Positions 47,210-56,837 of a DNA stretch of 64,000 bases are shown one piece after another. The position numbers and the translations under genes were made by a program. The stretch lies in contig JABHBL010000022.1 of the NCBI GenBank assembly GCA_018673925.1, positions 124,001-188,000 of the forward strand. The letters run 5' to 3'. The DNA comes from Fidelibacterota bacterium (GTDB taxonomy: Bacteria; Fidelibacterota; UBA8477; JABMPR01). Below the pieces are notes generated by a model. The model was given only the letters and a program-made list of their open reading frames with translations. It made no database searches and had not been told where the DNA came from. Position 1 is the first letter of the stretch, and every line of letters begins with the position of its first letter.

Positions 47210-48317
47210 GTGTTTGAAGAAATCAGAGATGAAATGGGTGGGCTCAAGCAGCGTCTAGATACGCTGAGGGGGCATCTTTGACCTCTCTGAGGTTCAAACA
47301 GAACTAGACGAGTTAAAGCAAAAATCCCTTAAAGATGATTTCTGGAATGATCAGTCTTCAGCTCAGGAAACTCTCAAAAAGATAAATCTATTAGAATCAC
47401 AGATCACTGATTGGGAGAACGTCGTCAATCATGAAGAAGATCTTGATATTCTTGTGGAACTTGCTCTCGAGGATCAAGATGAGAGCTTGACTCCTGATTT
47501 AGCAAAATCTCTACGAAAATTCCGTAAGACCCTGGAAGACTATGAGTTACGCCAACTCCTTTCAAGTGAGGATGATGCTTTGAATTGCATTGTAACCATT
47601 CATCCTGGAGCTGGAGGAACAGAATCACAAGACTGGGCTGAGATGCTTTATCGCATGTACACACGCATGTTTGACAATCGCGGATGGAGCTGGAAGGCGT
47701 TGGATTATCTCCCAGGCGATGAAGCCGGTCTCAAAGATGCAACAATTGAAGTAAAAGGTGCTTTTGCTTTTGGATATTTAAAGGCTGAGAATGGAATACA
47801 CCGACTGGTTCGTATCAGTCCCTTTGACTCAAACTCCCGTCGTCATACATCCTTTGCTTCAGTCTACGTTTATCCGCTCTATGAGACTGAAATCGAGATT
47901 ACTATAGATATGAGTGAGGTGCGAGTGGATACATATCGTGCCAGCGGTGCCGGTGGACAACATATTAACAAGACTGACTCTGCAGTGAGACTGACACATG
48001 GTCCTACTGGAATCGTTGTGCAGTGTCAAAATGAAAGATCCCAGCACAAGAATAAAGAAACAGCCATGAAAATGCTCAAAGCTCGACTTCATCAGCTTGA
48101 GAAAGAAAAGGAACAGGCCAAAATGGATCAATTGGCCTCCTCCAAAACTGAAATTGGCTGGGGGAACCAGATCAGATCCTATGTGTTTCATCCATATACC
48201 ATGGTCAAAGACCATCGTACAAAACATGAAACAGGAAACATACAGGCCGTCATGAATGGTGAAATAGACGGCTTTATCAAAGCATTTTTATTGAATCAAA
48301 TGGGAAAAGAATCCTAA
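47210..48317 (+). CDS. prfB: Peptide chain release factor 2 (programmed +1 frameshift)
   Basis: 368 aa across a frameshift. GTG 47210 opens a 23-codon frame ending CTT TGA; shifting +1 continues as GAC CTC TCT (from 47280) to TAA 48315-48317. RF2 landmarks are DDFWNDQSS, the GGQ loop GAGGQHINKTDSAVR, RISPFDSNSRRHTSFA with the SPF stop-recognition motif, and VVQCQNERSQHKNKE. RF2 releases peptides at UGA and UAA. The lysS start overlaps the stop (TAATG). Confidence 0.95.
47267..47282 (+). promoter_or_regulatory. prfB autoregulatory +1 frameshift site
   Basis: AGGGGG (47267-47272) is an internal SD-like element 3 bases before CTT_TGA_C (47276-47282), the canonical RF2 arrangement. Low RF2 increases shifting at the UGA. 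Confidence 0.93.
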
Positions 48318-49810
48318 TGAGTGAACGAACTTTAAATGAGATCATCGACCAACGTAAAGAAAAAATCAAGACGCTGGTAGCTGATGGTATTAATCCATAT
48401 CCACATAATTTTGACCGAAGTCATCTGATAACTGAAGCCCTCGAGTCATTTGATGATCTTTTTGAGAAAAAAGGAACTCGACTGGCTGGCAGACTCATGT
48501 CCAGACGTGTTATGGGCAAAGCAAGTTTTGCTAATATCATGGATGGTAGTGGAAAATTACAATTATACATCGGCCGCGATGATATTGGTGTTGACACCTA
48601 CATGATGTTCAAACAATTGGATATCGGCGATTTTATAGGTGTGAGCGGTGAACTCATGACAACACGCACTGGTGAAAAGACCCTGAAAGTTCATGAGCTC
48701 ACGCTGTTGAGTAAGAACATTAGACCCTTGCCAAACGTGAAGGAAAAGGATGGTCAGTTATTTGATGGTTTTGAGGATAAAGAGCAGCGTTATCGAAAAC
48801 GCTACCTTGATCTTATCGTTAATCCAGATGTAAAGGAAACCTTTGTCAAGCGGGCAAAAATTTATCGAAGTATTAGAACCTTCTTTGATAATTCAGACTA
48901 TCTGGAAGTAGAAACACCGATTCTCCAACCTCTCTATGGCGGTGCCTCCGCTCGTCCCTTCAAAACGCATCATAACGCTCTGGATATTGATCTGTTCTTG
49001 CGTATTGCTGATGAACTTTATCTAAAACGTTTGATTATCGGCGGCTTTGAAAAGGTCTTCGAATTTTCCCGGAATTTCAGAAATGAAGGCATGGATCGTA
49101 CCCACAATCCTGAATTCACTGCCATTGAATGGTATGAGGCCTATGTCGATTACTTTTATCTCATGGATCAAGTAGAGTCCCTCTTCAAACACTTAGCCAC
49201 AGATCTGAATCAAAGCATATTTGCATTCAATGACCACGAAATTGATCTGACCAAACCATTTGACCGGGCAACCATGGCTGAACTTGTACAAAAACATGCC
49301 AATATTGATTTGTCCAAGGCTGATGCTGCAGAATTGCTCAAAGTCTGTCGTGAACATAAAATCGATGCTGCTAGTGATGCAAATTATGGTCAACTTCTGG
49401 ATGCGCTCTTTGATGAATTGGTGCAGCCACATCTCATTCACCCCACTTTTGTAACTGAATACCCAAAAGCCATATCACCATTGGCAAAACACAAGCGTGA
49501 TAGTGATGGGACTTTTGTTGAGAGATTTGAGCTATTTATTGCAGGAAACGAATTTGCCAATGCATTCACTGAGTTAAATGATCCCATTGATCAACGCGAA
49601 AGATTAGAAGCCCAATCTGCTCTACGTGCAGCGGGAGATGAGGAAGCTCAAACCTTGGATGAAGACTTTCTACAGGCTATGGAATACGGAATGCCCCCAA
49701 CAGGAGGTGTTGGTATAGGTCTTGATAGATTGGTCATGTTACTTACAGGTAATAGGTCCATTCGGGATGTCTTGTTGTTCCCACAGATGCGTCCTGAATC
49801 AAAAGGATAG
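48317..49810 (+). CDS. lysS: Lysyl-tRNA synthetase, class II
   Basis: 497 aa. An N-terminal OB-fold anticodon-binding domain (GRLMSRRVMGKASFANI) is followed by the class II core: motif 1 near YLEVETPILQPLYGGASARP, motif 2 FEFSRNFRNEGMDRTHNPEF, motif 3 GGVGIGLDRLVMLLTG. It charges tRNA-Lys. It is coupled to prfB, as in E. coli. Confidence 0.96.
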   Translation: MSERTLNEIIDQRKEKIKTLVADGINPYPHNFDRSHLITEALESFDDLFEKKGTRLAGRLMSRRVMGKASFANIMDGSGKLQLYIGRDDIGVDTYMMFKQLDIGDFIGVSGELMTTRTGEKTLKVHELTLLSKNIRPLPNVKEKDGQLFDGFEDKEQRYRKRYLDLIVNPDVKETFVKRAKIYRSIRTFFDNSDYLEVETPILQPLYGGASARPFKTHHNALDIDLFLRIADELYLKRLIIGGFEKVFEFSRNFRNEGMDRTHNPEFTAIEWYEAYVDYFYLMDQVESLFKHLATDLNQSIFAFNDHEIDLTKPFDRATMAELVQKHANIDLSKADAAELLKVCREHKIDAASDANYGQLLDALFDELVQPHLIHPTFVTEYPKAISPLAKHKRDSDGTFVERFELFIAGNEFANAFTELNDPIDQRERLEAQSALRAAGDEEAQTLDEDFLQAMEYGMPPTGGVGIGLDRLVMLLTGNRSIRDVLLFPQMRPESKG

Positions 49811-49826
49811 GATAAAAACCTTAGAA

Positions 49827-51029
49827 GTGTCCTACACTGGCTATCTCGCGACACGATATCTTTTCGGTAAGCACCGGGTTCCCTTTATAGCATTTATCTC
49901 TCGCACCACAATGGTCGGGATGGCATTAGGTGTTGCCACTTTGGTGCTAGCCCTGGGAGTGATGCGCGGTTTTGAATCTGTTGTCACTGATAAGATCATC
50001 GGTTTTGATACTCATATTCGCATCGAGAAACTTTTTGATTCTGGGTTTGACCTGGATGATGAGGAAATCTCAGAAATCTCTGAGATAGATGGTGTGGAGC
50101 AAATATTCAGGATCAAAAAAGCTGAAGTTATGCTCAAAGCCAATAGTATCACTGAAGGTGCCCTACTGGAAGTCATGCCCGAATCTGCATTAAGTCAGCT
50201 ATACTCAGTTAGTGCTAATTATACCTCTGATGAGAGTAGCCAATCAGGTTTGATTATCGGTGCGGCATTGGCAGACCAACTTGAAGTGACTGTTGCAGAT
50301 CAAATTCTGGCCTATGATCTTGGTTCATTTACAGATCAGATGGGGCTGCCGTCAATTGCTGCCACACAGGTACAGGCCATCTATGAATCAGGAATGATTG
50401 ATTACGATAAGAGTTATCTCTATTGTTCACCCCAGACCATGGAGGCGCTCTTCCCAGACAGTCCCGACACCGACGATTTTGGTGTTTTCCTTACGGACAT
50501 TTCCCTTACTAATGATGTAATGAATCAGATCGATCAAATTCTGCCTTACTCTCATTTATCTATTTCCTGGCGAGATCGTCATCAAACCCTTTTCAACTGG
50601 ATGAAAACCCAACAGCTTCCCATTTTTATCATCTTTAGTTTGATAATAATTGTAGCCCTGGTCAATATCGCCAGCACACTCATTTTGATCATCATGGAGA
50701 AAAGGACCGAAATCGGAACATTGCGAGCTCTGGGTACCAGCCGAAAACGCATTCGTCGTATTTTTGCCTTGGAAGGTCTCATGATGGGTCTTCTGGGGAC
50801 AATGGCTGGCATCATCCTATCTGTAATTCTAGCTTGGCTCCAAACCACTTTTGGTCTTATTTCACTTCCAAGTGATGTCTATTTCATGGACAAGGTCTCA
50901 ATTCTGATTGGCATAGAAGATGTAATTGGAATTTCGGGCGGTGTAATCGTGCTCGCAATCTTATCATCACTCATACCAGCCATGCAGGCCAGTCGTCTAC
51001 AACCTGCTGATACTTTGAGGGATGAATGA
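49827..51029 (+). CDS. lolC: LolC/LolE-family lipoprotein-releasing permease (first)
   Basis: 400 aa from GTG 49827; the frame is open upstream into lysS. There is one N-terminal membrane helix (MVGMALGVATLVLALGVMRG), a large periplasmic domain (about residues 50-265) and three C-terminal helices with IIMEKRTEIGTLRALGTSRK, the MacB/FtsX motif contacting the ATPase. The following permease and LolD form the exporter that releases outer-membrane-bound lipoproteins. It is coupled to the next gene by ATGA. Confidence 0.87.
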   Translation: MSYTGYLATRYLFGKHRVPFIAFISRTTMVGMALGVATLVLALGVMRGFESVVTDKIIGFDTHIRIEKLFDSGFDLDDEEISEISEIDGVEQIFRIKKAEVMLKANSITEGALLEVMPESALSQLYSVSANYTSDESSQSGLIIGAALADQLEVTVADQILAYDLGSFTDQMGLPSIAATQVQAIYESGMIDYDKSYLYCSPQTMEALFPDSPDTDDFGVFLTDISLTNDVMNQIDQILPYSHLSISWRDRHQTLFNWMKTQQLPIFIIFSLIIIVALVNIASTLILIIMEKRTEIGTLRALGTSRKRIRRIFALEGLMMGLLGTMAGIILSVILAWLQTTFGLISLPSDVYFMDKVSILIGIEDVIGISGGVIVLAILSSLIPAMQASRLQPADTLRDE

Positions 51030-52225
51030 GCCAACTGAATTGGTATATGGCTCGTCGGTACTTTTTTGCCAAGAGAAGCAACCGCTTTATCAGCCTGGTA
51101 GGGGGCATATCCATTATTGGTATTGCTCTCGGTGTCATCGCCTTGATCATCACCATGGCCATTTTAAATGGTTTTGAAGGTGAAGTGACAAGGCGCATAG
51201 CCAACTTTATTCCACACGTTGTGCTTTCCTCGGATGCAGATATTGAGCAGGTCCAAAACTTAGTTCCAGAAGCAAAAGCCATATATGCCAGTACGGAACG
51301 CAAAGCAGTTCTCCAGGTACTTGATGATAAAATGGTCTTAAATATTCATGCAATTGATCAAGATCATTGGGAATACTTCTTAACTGGATCACCTAAGGAG
51401 GAAAACACATCAGGAAGACTAAAACGAAACGATTTCGAACTACCGGGTATTGTCATCGGGGCTGGAATTGCTGATAAATTCTTCCTCACTACTGGAGATA
51501 CAGTGGCAATTCAGAGTCCACTGGATATCCGCTCCGGGTTATTTCGCATTCCTCAGAGGCATTTTGTAGTCACAGGTGTGTTTAGATCCGACATCTTTGA
51601 TTTTGATCGAAATCTTGCCATCATTGATTATGTCGAAGGTCGCAGGATGTTCAAATCTGCCGGAAAAGAAGTTCTACACCTACAACTGGATGATTTTAAC
51701 GATGCCAAGCAGGTCAAAGCTCAATTAAAACAGGAATTGCCAGAGATAAAGGTTGAAACCTGGTATGATCAGCACAAAACGCTATTTGATGCCATGCGCA
51801 TGGAAAAGTGGGGAAGCTTTATCGGTCTCAACATGATCATATTGATTGCTGTATTTAATATTGTCAGCTCGTTGATGATGATGGTACTGGAGAAGACCGG
51901 AGATATCGGTATTTTGCGAGTCATGGGTGCCCATGCTTCAGATATAAAGAAAATATTTAACCTCCAGGGGCTTATAGTTGCTTTCCTTGGCGTAGTGTTG
52001 GGCGTAGTATTGGGAACCCTGCTGGTTTTGAGTCAATCACTTTGGGGTTGGATCACATTACCAGATGAAATTTATCTCATACCTGTTTTACCCGTGGAAT
52101 TGTATTGGAATGAAGTTGTAATAGTTGGTATCGTGGCATTTGCCATTGTTCAGCTATCTATTCGTTACCCATCAAAAAAAGCTGCTAAGTTGTTGCCTCT
52201 TGATGCAATAAATTATAAAAGATAG
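51026..52225 (+). CDS. lolE: LolC/LolE-family lipoprotein-releasing permease (second)
   Basis: 399 aa with the same topology as its neighbour: SLVGGISIIGIALGVIALI as the first helix, a periplasmic domain, and MVLEKTGDIGILRVMGAHAS in the coupling region before the last helices. The C-terminus YPSKKAAKLLPLDAI is the family ending. Two different permeases before lolD indicate a LolCE heterodimer; which is C and which E cannot be told from sequence. Confidence 0.87.
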   Translation: MSQLNWYMARRYFFAKRSNRFISLVGGISIIGIALGVIALIITMAILNGFEGEVTRRIANFIPHVVLSSDADIEQVQNLVPEAKAIYASTERKAVLQVLDDKMVLNIHAIDQDHWEYFLTGSPKEENTSGRLKRNDFELPGIVIGAGIADKFFLTTGDTVAIQSPLDIRSGLFRIPQRHFVVTGVFRSDIFDFDRNLAIIDYVEGRRMFKSAGKEVLHLQLDDFNDAKQVKAQLKQELPEIKVETWYDQHKTLFDAMRMEKWGSFIGLNMIILIAVFNIVSSLMMMVLEKTGDIGILRVMGAHASDIKKIFNLQGLIVAFLGVVLGVVLGTLLVLSQSLWGWITLPDEIYLIPVLPVELYWNEVVIVGIVAFAIVQLSIRYPSKKAAKLLPLDAINYKR

Positions 52226-52236
52226 AGAAACCTGAT

Positions 52237-52893
52237 ATGAATACCATCCTTCAAGTCATTGATATCAACAAGAGCTACACTGCAGTAGGTGAGCGACTTG
52301 ACGTGCTTAAAAGTGTCAGTCTCAGTATGGTTCGAGGGGAGGTTGTTGCAATCAATGGCCCTTCAGGTATAGGAAAAACCACGCTGCTTAATATCATTGG
52401 TACACTTGATACAGCCGATTCAGGCGAATTGATCATTTCTGGCAAATCACCTATTAACATGAACGATGAGGCTTTGAGTACCTTTCGGGCTGAAAATTTA
52501 GGCTATATTTTTCAATTTCATTATTTACTGCCTGAGTTTACTGCCCAGGAAAATGTGCTTATCCCAGCAAAGATTGTTGATCTTGGTAAAGAAATAGCCA
52601 ACGAGAGAGCAAAAAGCCTCCTGGAAGCGGTTGGCGTCTATGAGAGACGTCATCATAAGCCTTCGCAACTATCAGGCGGTGAGAGGCAACGTGTGGCTGT
52701 AGCTAGAGCACTCATGAATCGACCTGAACTGGTACTGGCAGACGAACCGACTGGGAATCTAGATCCGGACAACGGCAAACGTCTTGTTGATTTAATCCAT
52801 TCAGTAAGAAAGGAATTTGACCAATCTTTTCTTATTGCTACCCATAGTCGATCACTTTCAGCAGCTTGCGATAGAGTCATCTCCCTGACATAA
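52237..52893 (+). CDS. lolD: LolD-type ABC ATPase
   Basis: 218 aa. Walker A is GPSGIGKTT, signature LSGGERQRVAVARAL, Walker B LVLADEPTGNLD, H-loop IATHSRSL. The MacB/LolD subfamily is indicated by FQFHYLLPEFTAQENVLIP. It follows the two permeases by 11 bases and completes the exporter. Confidence 0.92.
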   Translation: MNTILQVIDINKSYTAVGERLDVLKSVSLSMVRGEVVAINGPSGIGKTTLLNIIGTLDTADSGELIISGKSPINMNDEALSTFRAENLGYIFQFHYLLPEFTAQENVLIPAKIVDLGKEIANERAKSLLEAVGVYERRHHKPSQLSGGERQRVAVARALMNRPELVLADEPTGNLDPDNGKRLVDLIHSVRKEFDQSFLIATHSRSLSAACDRVISLT

Positions 52894-52983
52894 ACGAATT
52901 CTAATACACACATTGTTTTATTCTAAGGTGTTCACGGCCTATATTGGCACCTGTTGAAACATGAATAATATTGAGGTTATAAA

Positions 52984-55455
52984 TTGAAAGCAAATTTCCA
53001 TAAAAAACTCCAGGCTGTAATACAGCTCTCTAAAGAAGAAGCCATTAGACTGGGGCACGCATATATCGGTTCTGAACATTTGTTGTTGGGAATCTTTAGA
53101 CAGGGTGACAATAAAGTCATCGATATCCTCCAGTCCTTAAATATTGATCCAGCTGAGATTAAGAATCACATTGAAGAACAAATCCGGACTTCAGGGGGAA
53201 CCATGATTCTGGGCACGCTCCCTTTTACCAAGCGGGCTGAACGAATTCTGAAAAATACGTATCAGGAAGCACGAGATCTCAATGCTGATGTTGTCGATGT
53301 TGAGCATTTACTCCTGGCAATACTCCGAGAACAGGAAGGTATTGCAGCCGATATGCTGGCTCAATTCAGCATTGATTATGAAATCGTCCGTGATGAAATG
53401 GAGTTTTCACCTGAGGGAGGTGGTCGTGAGGCTGACCCGGGTAAGGGGAAGCCACAGAGTAAAACCCCTGCATTGGATCATTTCGGTAGAGATATGACTG
53501 CGCTGGCTAGAAGCGGAAAACTTGATCCTGTTATTGGTAGAGATAAAGAGATAGAAAGAGTTGCTCAAATTCTTTCTCGGAGAAAAAAGAACAATCCTGT
53601 GCTTATTGGTGAGCCAGGTGTGGGTAAAACTGCTATTGCTGAGGGCTTAGCCCTGCGGATTATTGGCAAGAAAGTTCCACGGATTCTGTTGAGTAAGCGT
53701 TTGGTCTCGCTTGATCTTGCAGCACTAATAGCTGGCACTAAGTATCGAGGCCAGTTTGAAGAACGAATGAAGGCAGTTACTGCAGAACTTGAAAAGAACG
53801 ATGATATCATCCTGTTCATAGATGAACTCCACACTATTGTGGGTGCCGGTGCAGCCAGCGGATCAATGGATGCCAGTAATATGTTCAAGCCTGCCCTGGC
53901 TAGGGGAGATTTGCAGTGCATTGGTGCTACCACACTGGATGAGTTTAGAAAATATGTGGAAAAAGATGGAGCCCTGGAGCGTCGCTTCCAGAAAGTCATG
54001 GTAGAACCACCTTCAAGAAAAGAAACTCTACAAATTCTACACGGTTTAAAAGACCGCTATGAAGCTCACCACAATGTTCAATATACTGATGAAGCTCTGG
54101 AATCAGCCGTCTCTTACTCGAGTCGCTATATTCAGGATAAGTTTCATCCGGATAAAGCCATTGATGTTATGGATGAAGCAGGTGCCAGAGTGCATCTGGC
54201 TAATGTAGATATCCCTGACAATATTGTGCAGTTAGAGGCAGATCTGGACAATCTTCGTATCAGAAAAGAAGATGTGGTTCGCAACCAGGAATTTGAACTT
54301 GCTGCATCTCTAAGAGATGATGAAAGAAATCTTACTAAACAATTGGAAGAGGCCAACGAAGAATGGAACACGGCCATGAAAATTGATCCTCCAGTTGTGA
54401 AAATTGTTGATATCGCTGCGGTTGTGTCCCTCATGACCAGCATTCCTATCCAGGATGTGGCTGAAAGTGAGGCTGAACGGCTTCTGAAGCTTGAGGCTGA
54501 AATGACCAAGCATCTGGTTGGGCAGGAGCACGTCATTAAGGCTATGGCCAAAGCACTTCGACGCGCTCGAAGTGGATTTCGTGATCCCCGCAGACCTATT
54601 GGTTCATTTCTCTTCCTGGGACCTACTGGCGTTGGCAAGACTGAGTTGGCCAAGGTATTGGCCAAGTATATCTATCAGAATGAGAAAGCGCTCATCAAAA
54701 TGGATATGTCTGAATATTCTGAACGTTTTAATGTCAGTCGCCTGATTGGAGCACCTCCCGGTTACGTTGGATACGAAGAAGGTGGTACGCTCACTGAGGC
54801 AGTACGTCGGAACCCTTATAGCGTCGTACTTTTTGATGAAATTGAGAAAGCACATCCTGAAGTCTACAACATGTTATTACAGATCATGGATGAGGGCCAA
54901 CTGACAGATAGTTTGGGTCATACTGTTGATTTTAAAAATTGTATCATGATTATGACTTCAAACCTGGGTATTAAGAACCTTACTCAGCCAGGAATTGGCT
55001 TCAATCGAAAAGATCATAAAACCGTACTTGATGATCAGCGTTCTAAGATCAACAAAGAGATGAAAGAGACTTTCAAACCAGAGTTTATCAATCGTTTAAC
55101 TGATTCTTTTGTGTTTAACTCACTGATACGTAAGGATTTGATTCAAATCGTTGATTTAATTCTCGAAGATGTAAGCAATTATGCCAACGAGAAGAACGTC
55201 AAGATTAAGCTAAGTCCTGCGGCGAAGGCATTGATCGTTGATCAAGAGATTGAGGCTGAATATGGTGCTCGTCCCTTGAGACGAATAATCCAAAACCTGA
55301 TTGAGGACAAAATTGCTGAAATGACCCTCAGGGGTGAGGTGAAAACGGATTCAACCGTGGCTGTCTCAGTAAAGAATAAGGTACTCGCCTTTAAAGTGTC
55401 TAAATCACCTAGAAAGAAATCGTCCAAACCTGAGGCTTCACTAAACCACGAGTGA
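52984..55455 (+). CDS. clpC: ATP-dependent Clp protease ATPase, ClpC type
   Basis: 823 aa from TTG 52984. It has an N-terminal Clp repeat domain ([20 protein letters not shown]), AAA-1 with Walker A GEPGVGKT, a middle region with a UVR motif ([20 protein letters not shown]), and AAA-2 with Walker A GPTGVGKT. The UVR motif distinguishes ClpC from ClpA and ClpB. It unfolds substrates for ClpP, usually with an adaptor. The 90-bp gap upstream may hold a promoter. It ends in GTGA overlap with the next gene. Confidence 0.94.
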   Translation: MKANFHKKLQAVIQLSKEEAIRLGHAYIGSEHLLLGIFRQGDNKVIDILQSLNIDPAEIKNHIEEQIRTSGGTMILGTLPFTKRAERILKNTYQEARDLNADVVDVEHLLLAILREQEGIAADMLAQFSIDYEIVRDEMEFSPEGGGREADPGKGKPQSKTPALDHFGRDMTALARSGKLDPVIGRDKEIERVAQILSRRKKNNPVLIGEPGVGKTAIAEGLALRIIGKKVPRILLSKRLVSLDLAALIAGTKYRGQFEERMKAVTAELEKNDDIILFIDELHTIVGAGAASGSMDASNMFKPALARGDLQCIGATTLDEFRKYVEKDGALERRFQKVMVEPPSRKETLQILHGLKDRYEAHHNVQYTDEALESAVSYSSRYIQDKFHPDKAIDVMDEAGARVHLANVDIPDNIVQLEADLDNLRIRKEDVVRNQEFELAASLRDDERNLTKQLEEANEEWNTAMKIDPPVVKIVDIAAVVSLMTSIPIQDVAESEAERLLKLEAEMTKHLVGQEHVIKAMAKALRRARSGFRDPRRPIGSFLFLGPTGVGKTELAKVLAKYIYQNEKALIKMDMSEYSERFNVSRLIGAPPGYVGYEEGGTLTEAVRRNPYSVVLFDEIEKAHPEVYNMLLQIMDEGQLTDSLGHTVDFKNCIMIMTSNLGIKNLTQPGIGFNRKDHKTVLDDQRSKINKEMKETFKPEFINRLTDSFVFNSLIRKDLIQIVDLILEDVSNYANEKNVKIKLSPAAKALIVDQEIEAEYGARPLRRIIQNLIEDKIAEMTLRGEVKTDSTVAVSVKNKVLAFKVSKSPRKKSSKPEASLNHE

Positions 55456-56135
55456 GATCAAGTTTGACCAAATTGAATCCAGTCATTATAATCCCGGTCT
55501 ATAACGGCCGGGATTCTGTTTTAAAATTGGTTCACCAGATAAAAGGGATCGTGGACTATTCCATCATTGTAATTGACGATGGTTCTACCGATGGGACTGG
55601 CCCTGAAGATTTTGTAGATGTGGCCTATTTGAAACATCCAGAAAACAAGGGCAAGGGTGCTGCTTTGAAAACCGGACTAAAGCTGGCTAAAGAAGCGGGG
55701 TTCGACAGCGCGATTACTTTGGATGCAGATGGACAGCATGATCCCAGTGAAATACATAATTTTATATCCAGGGTCGAGGAACGTCCAGGTTCTCTGGTGG
55801 TTGGTATGCGCAATTTGATTGCTGAGAGCATGCCCGTTCATCGAATGCTCTCAAACAACATCACCAGTTTGATGTTGTCGTTAAGAATATCTCAGCGGGT
55901 CCGAGATAGTCAGGTTGGATATCGCTGTTATCCTCTGAATGATAGTAGATTATGGGATTCTATTGAAGATGGCTTCATGTTTGAATCAGCTGTCTTTTTT
56001 AACCTTGCGAAGCTAAATATCCCCTTAATATGGCAACCGATTCCGGTTATATATGGGACCGAGGAGAGTCACATTAATCCCCTCATGGATACATTGCGAT
56101 TCATTAGAACCTTTTTAAGGAGTTTTAAGTGGTAG
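55452..56135 (+). CDS. Family 2 glycosyltransferase, DPM/DPG-synthase-like
   Basis: 227 aa from GTG 55452 (GTGA overlap with clpC). The GT-A fold is readable as VIIIPVYNGRDSVLKLV, IVIDDGSTDGTGPED and LDADGQHDPSEIHNF (DxD metal site). There is no membrane helix, and the size fits the polyprenyl-phosphate mannose/glucose synthase-like subgroup. Substrate unknown. It overlaps the next gene by 7 bases. Confidence 0.85.
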   Translation: MRSSLTKLNPVIIIPVYNGRDSVLKLVHQIKGIVDYSIIVIDDGSTDGTGPEDFVDVAYLKHPENKGKGAALKTGLKLAKEAGFDSAITLDADGQHDPSEIHNFISRVEERPGSLVVGMRNLIAESMPVHRMLSNNITSLMLSLRISQRVRDSQVGYRCYPLNDSRLWDSIEDGFMFESAVFFNLAKLNIPLIWQPIPVIYGTEESHINPLMDTLRFIRTFLRSFKW

Positions 56136-56623
56136 ATTCAGTTCTTCATTTCTTTCAGGAGTTTATACAAGATCCCCGTTGGATTACCTTTCTATTGGCT
56201 ATGACACCAATAGGTGAACTTAGAGTGGCATTACCCTGGGGCATTACTTTTGGCAATATGTTATGGTATGATGCCTATTTGTGGGCTGTAGCTGGAAATT
56301 TTGTGATTTCCATTCCAATTGTCCTACTATTAGGTCCAATTTCTAAATTTTTAATGCGTTGGACACTTGGTGAAAAGTTTTTTAGTTGGTTGTTTGCAAG
56401 AACACGTCGCAAAGGGAAGATGATAGAAACCTGGGAATTTCTGGGTTTGGTGATCTTTGTAGGAATACCATTGCCTGTAACTGGTGCCTGGACGGGTGCT
56501 GCTGCGGCCTTTCTCTTTGGCCTTTCATACAGGAAATCCTTTGTTGCAATATTTGCAGGTCTCATTATGAGTGCGACGATTGTTACGATTATCACCACAA
56601 CTGGCGTGAAACTATTCGGATAG
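56129..56623 (+). CDS. Small multidrug export family membrane protein (COG2426 type)
   Basis: 164 aa from GTG 56129 with AAGGAG 7 bases upstream. It has four to five membrane helices, with the family pattern MTPIGELRVALPWGITFGN and GIPLPVTGAWTGAAAAFLFG. The family is named for presumed small-molecule export but is poorly characterised. No partner gene is obvious. Confidence 0.8.
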   Translation: MVDSVLHFFQEFIQDPRWITFLLAMTPIGELRVALPWGITFGNMLWYDAYLWAVAGNFVISIPIVLLLGPISKFLMRWTLGEKFFSWLFARTRRKGKMIETWEFLGLVIFVGIPLPVTGAWTGAAAAFLFGLSYRKSFVAIFAGLIMSATIVTIITTTGVKLFG

Positions 56624-56655
56624 ACCCATCCCGCTGGATATCCACAATTATCCTT

Positions 56656-56684
56656 TTGCTAACAGGGTTTGAGAATGATATACT
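56656..56684 (+). promoter_or_regulatory. Sigma70 promoter of tRNA-Pro
   Basis: TTGCTA (56656-56661), 17 bases, TATACT (56679-56684), then the discriminator ATCGCGCTTTTAG. The tRNA begins 20 bases after the -10. Confidence 0.75.
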
Positions 56685-56704
56685 ATCGCGCTTTTAGGGC
56701 ATTT

Positions 56705-56778
<74 letters not shown>

Positions 56779-56795
56779 CAGGTGAAATTTTGTAG

Positions 56796-56821
56796 CGCGG
56801 ATTTGAGTCCGCGTTTTTTAT
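56796..56821 (+). terminator. Intrinsic terminator after tRNA-Pro
   Basis: CGCGGA (56796-56801) pairs with TCCGCG (56808-56813), followed by six T. leuS starts 17 bases on. Confidence 0.8.
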
Positions 56822-56837
56822 TTAAAAGAGGTAGAGC

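Noticed and set aside
47454-48317. A 287-aa N-truncated release factor
   Set aside because: The frame continues upstream to 47280 and joins the 23-codon start frame through the +1 site.
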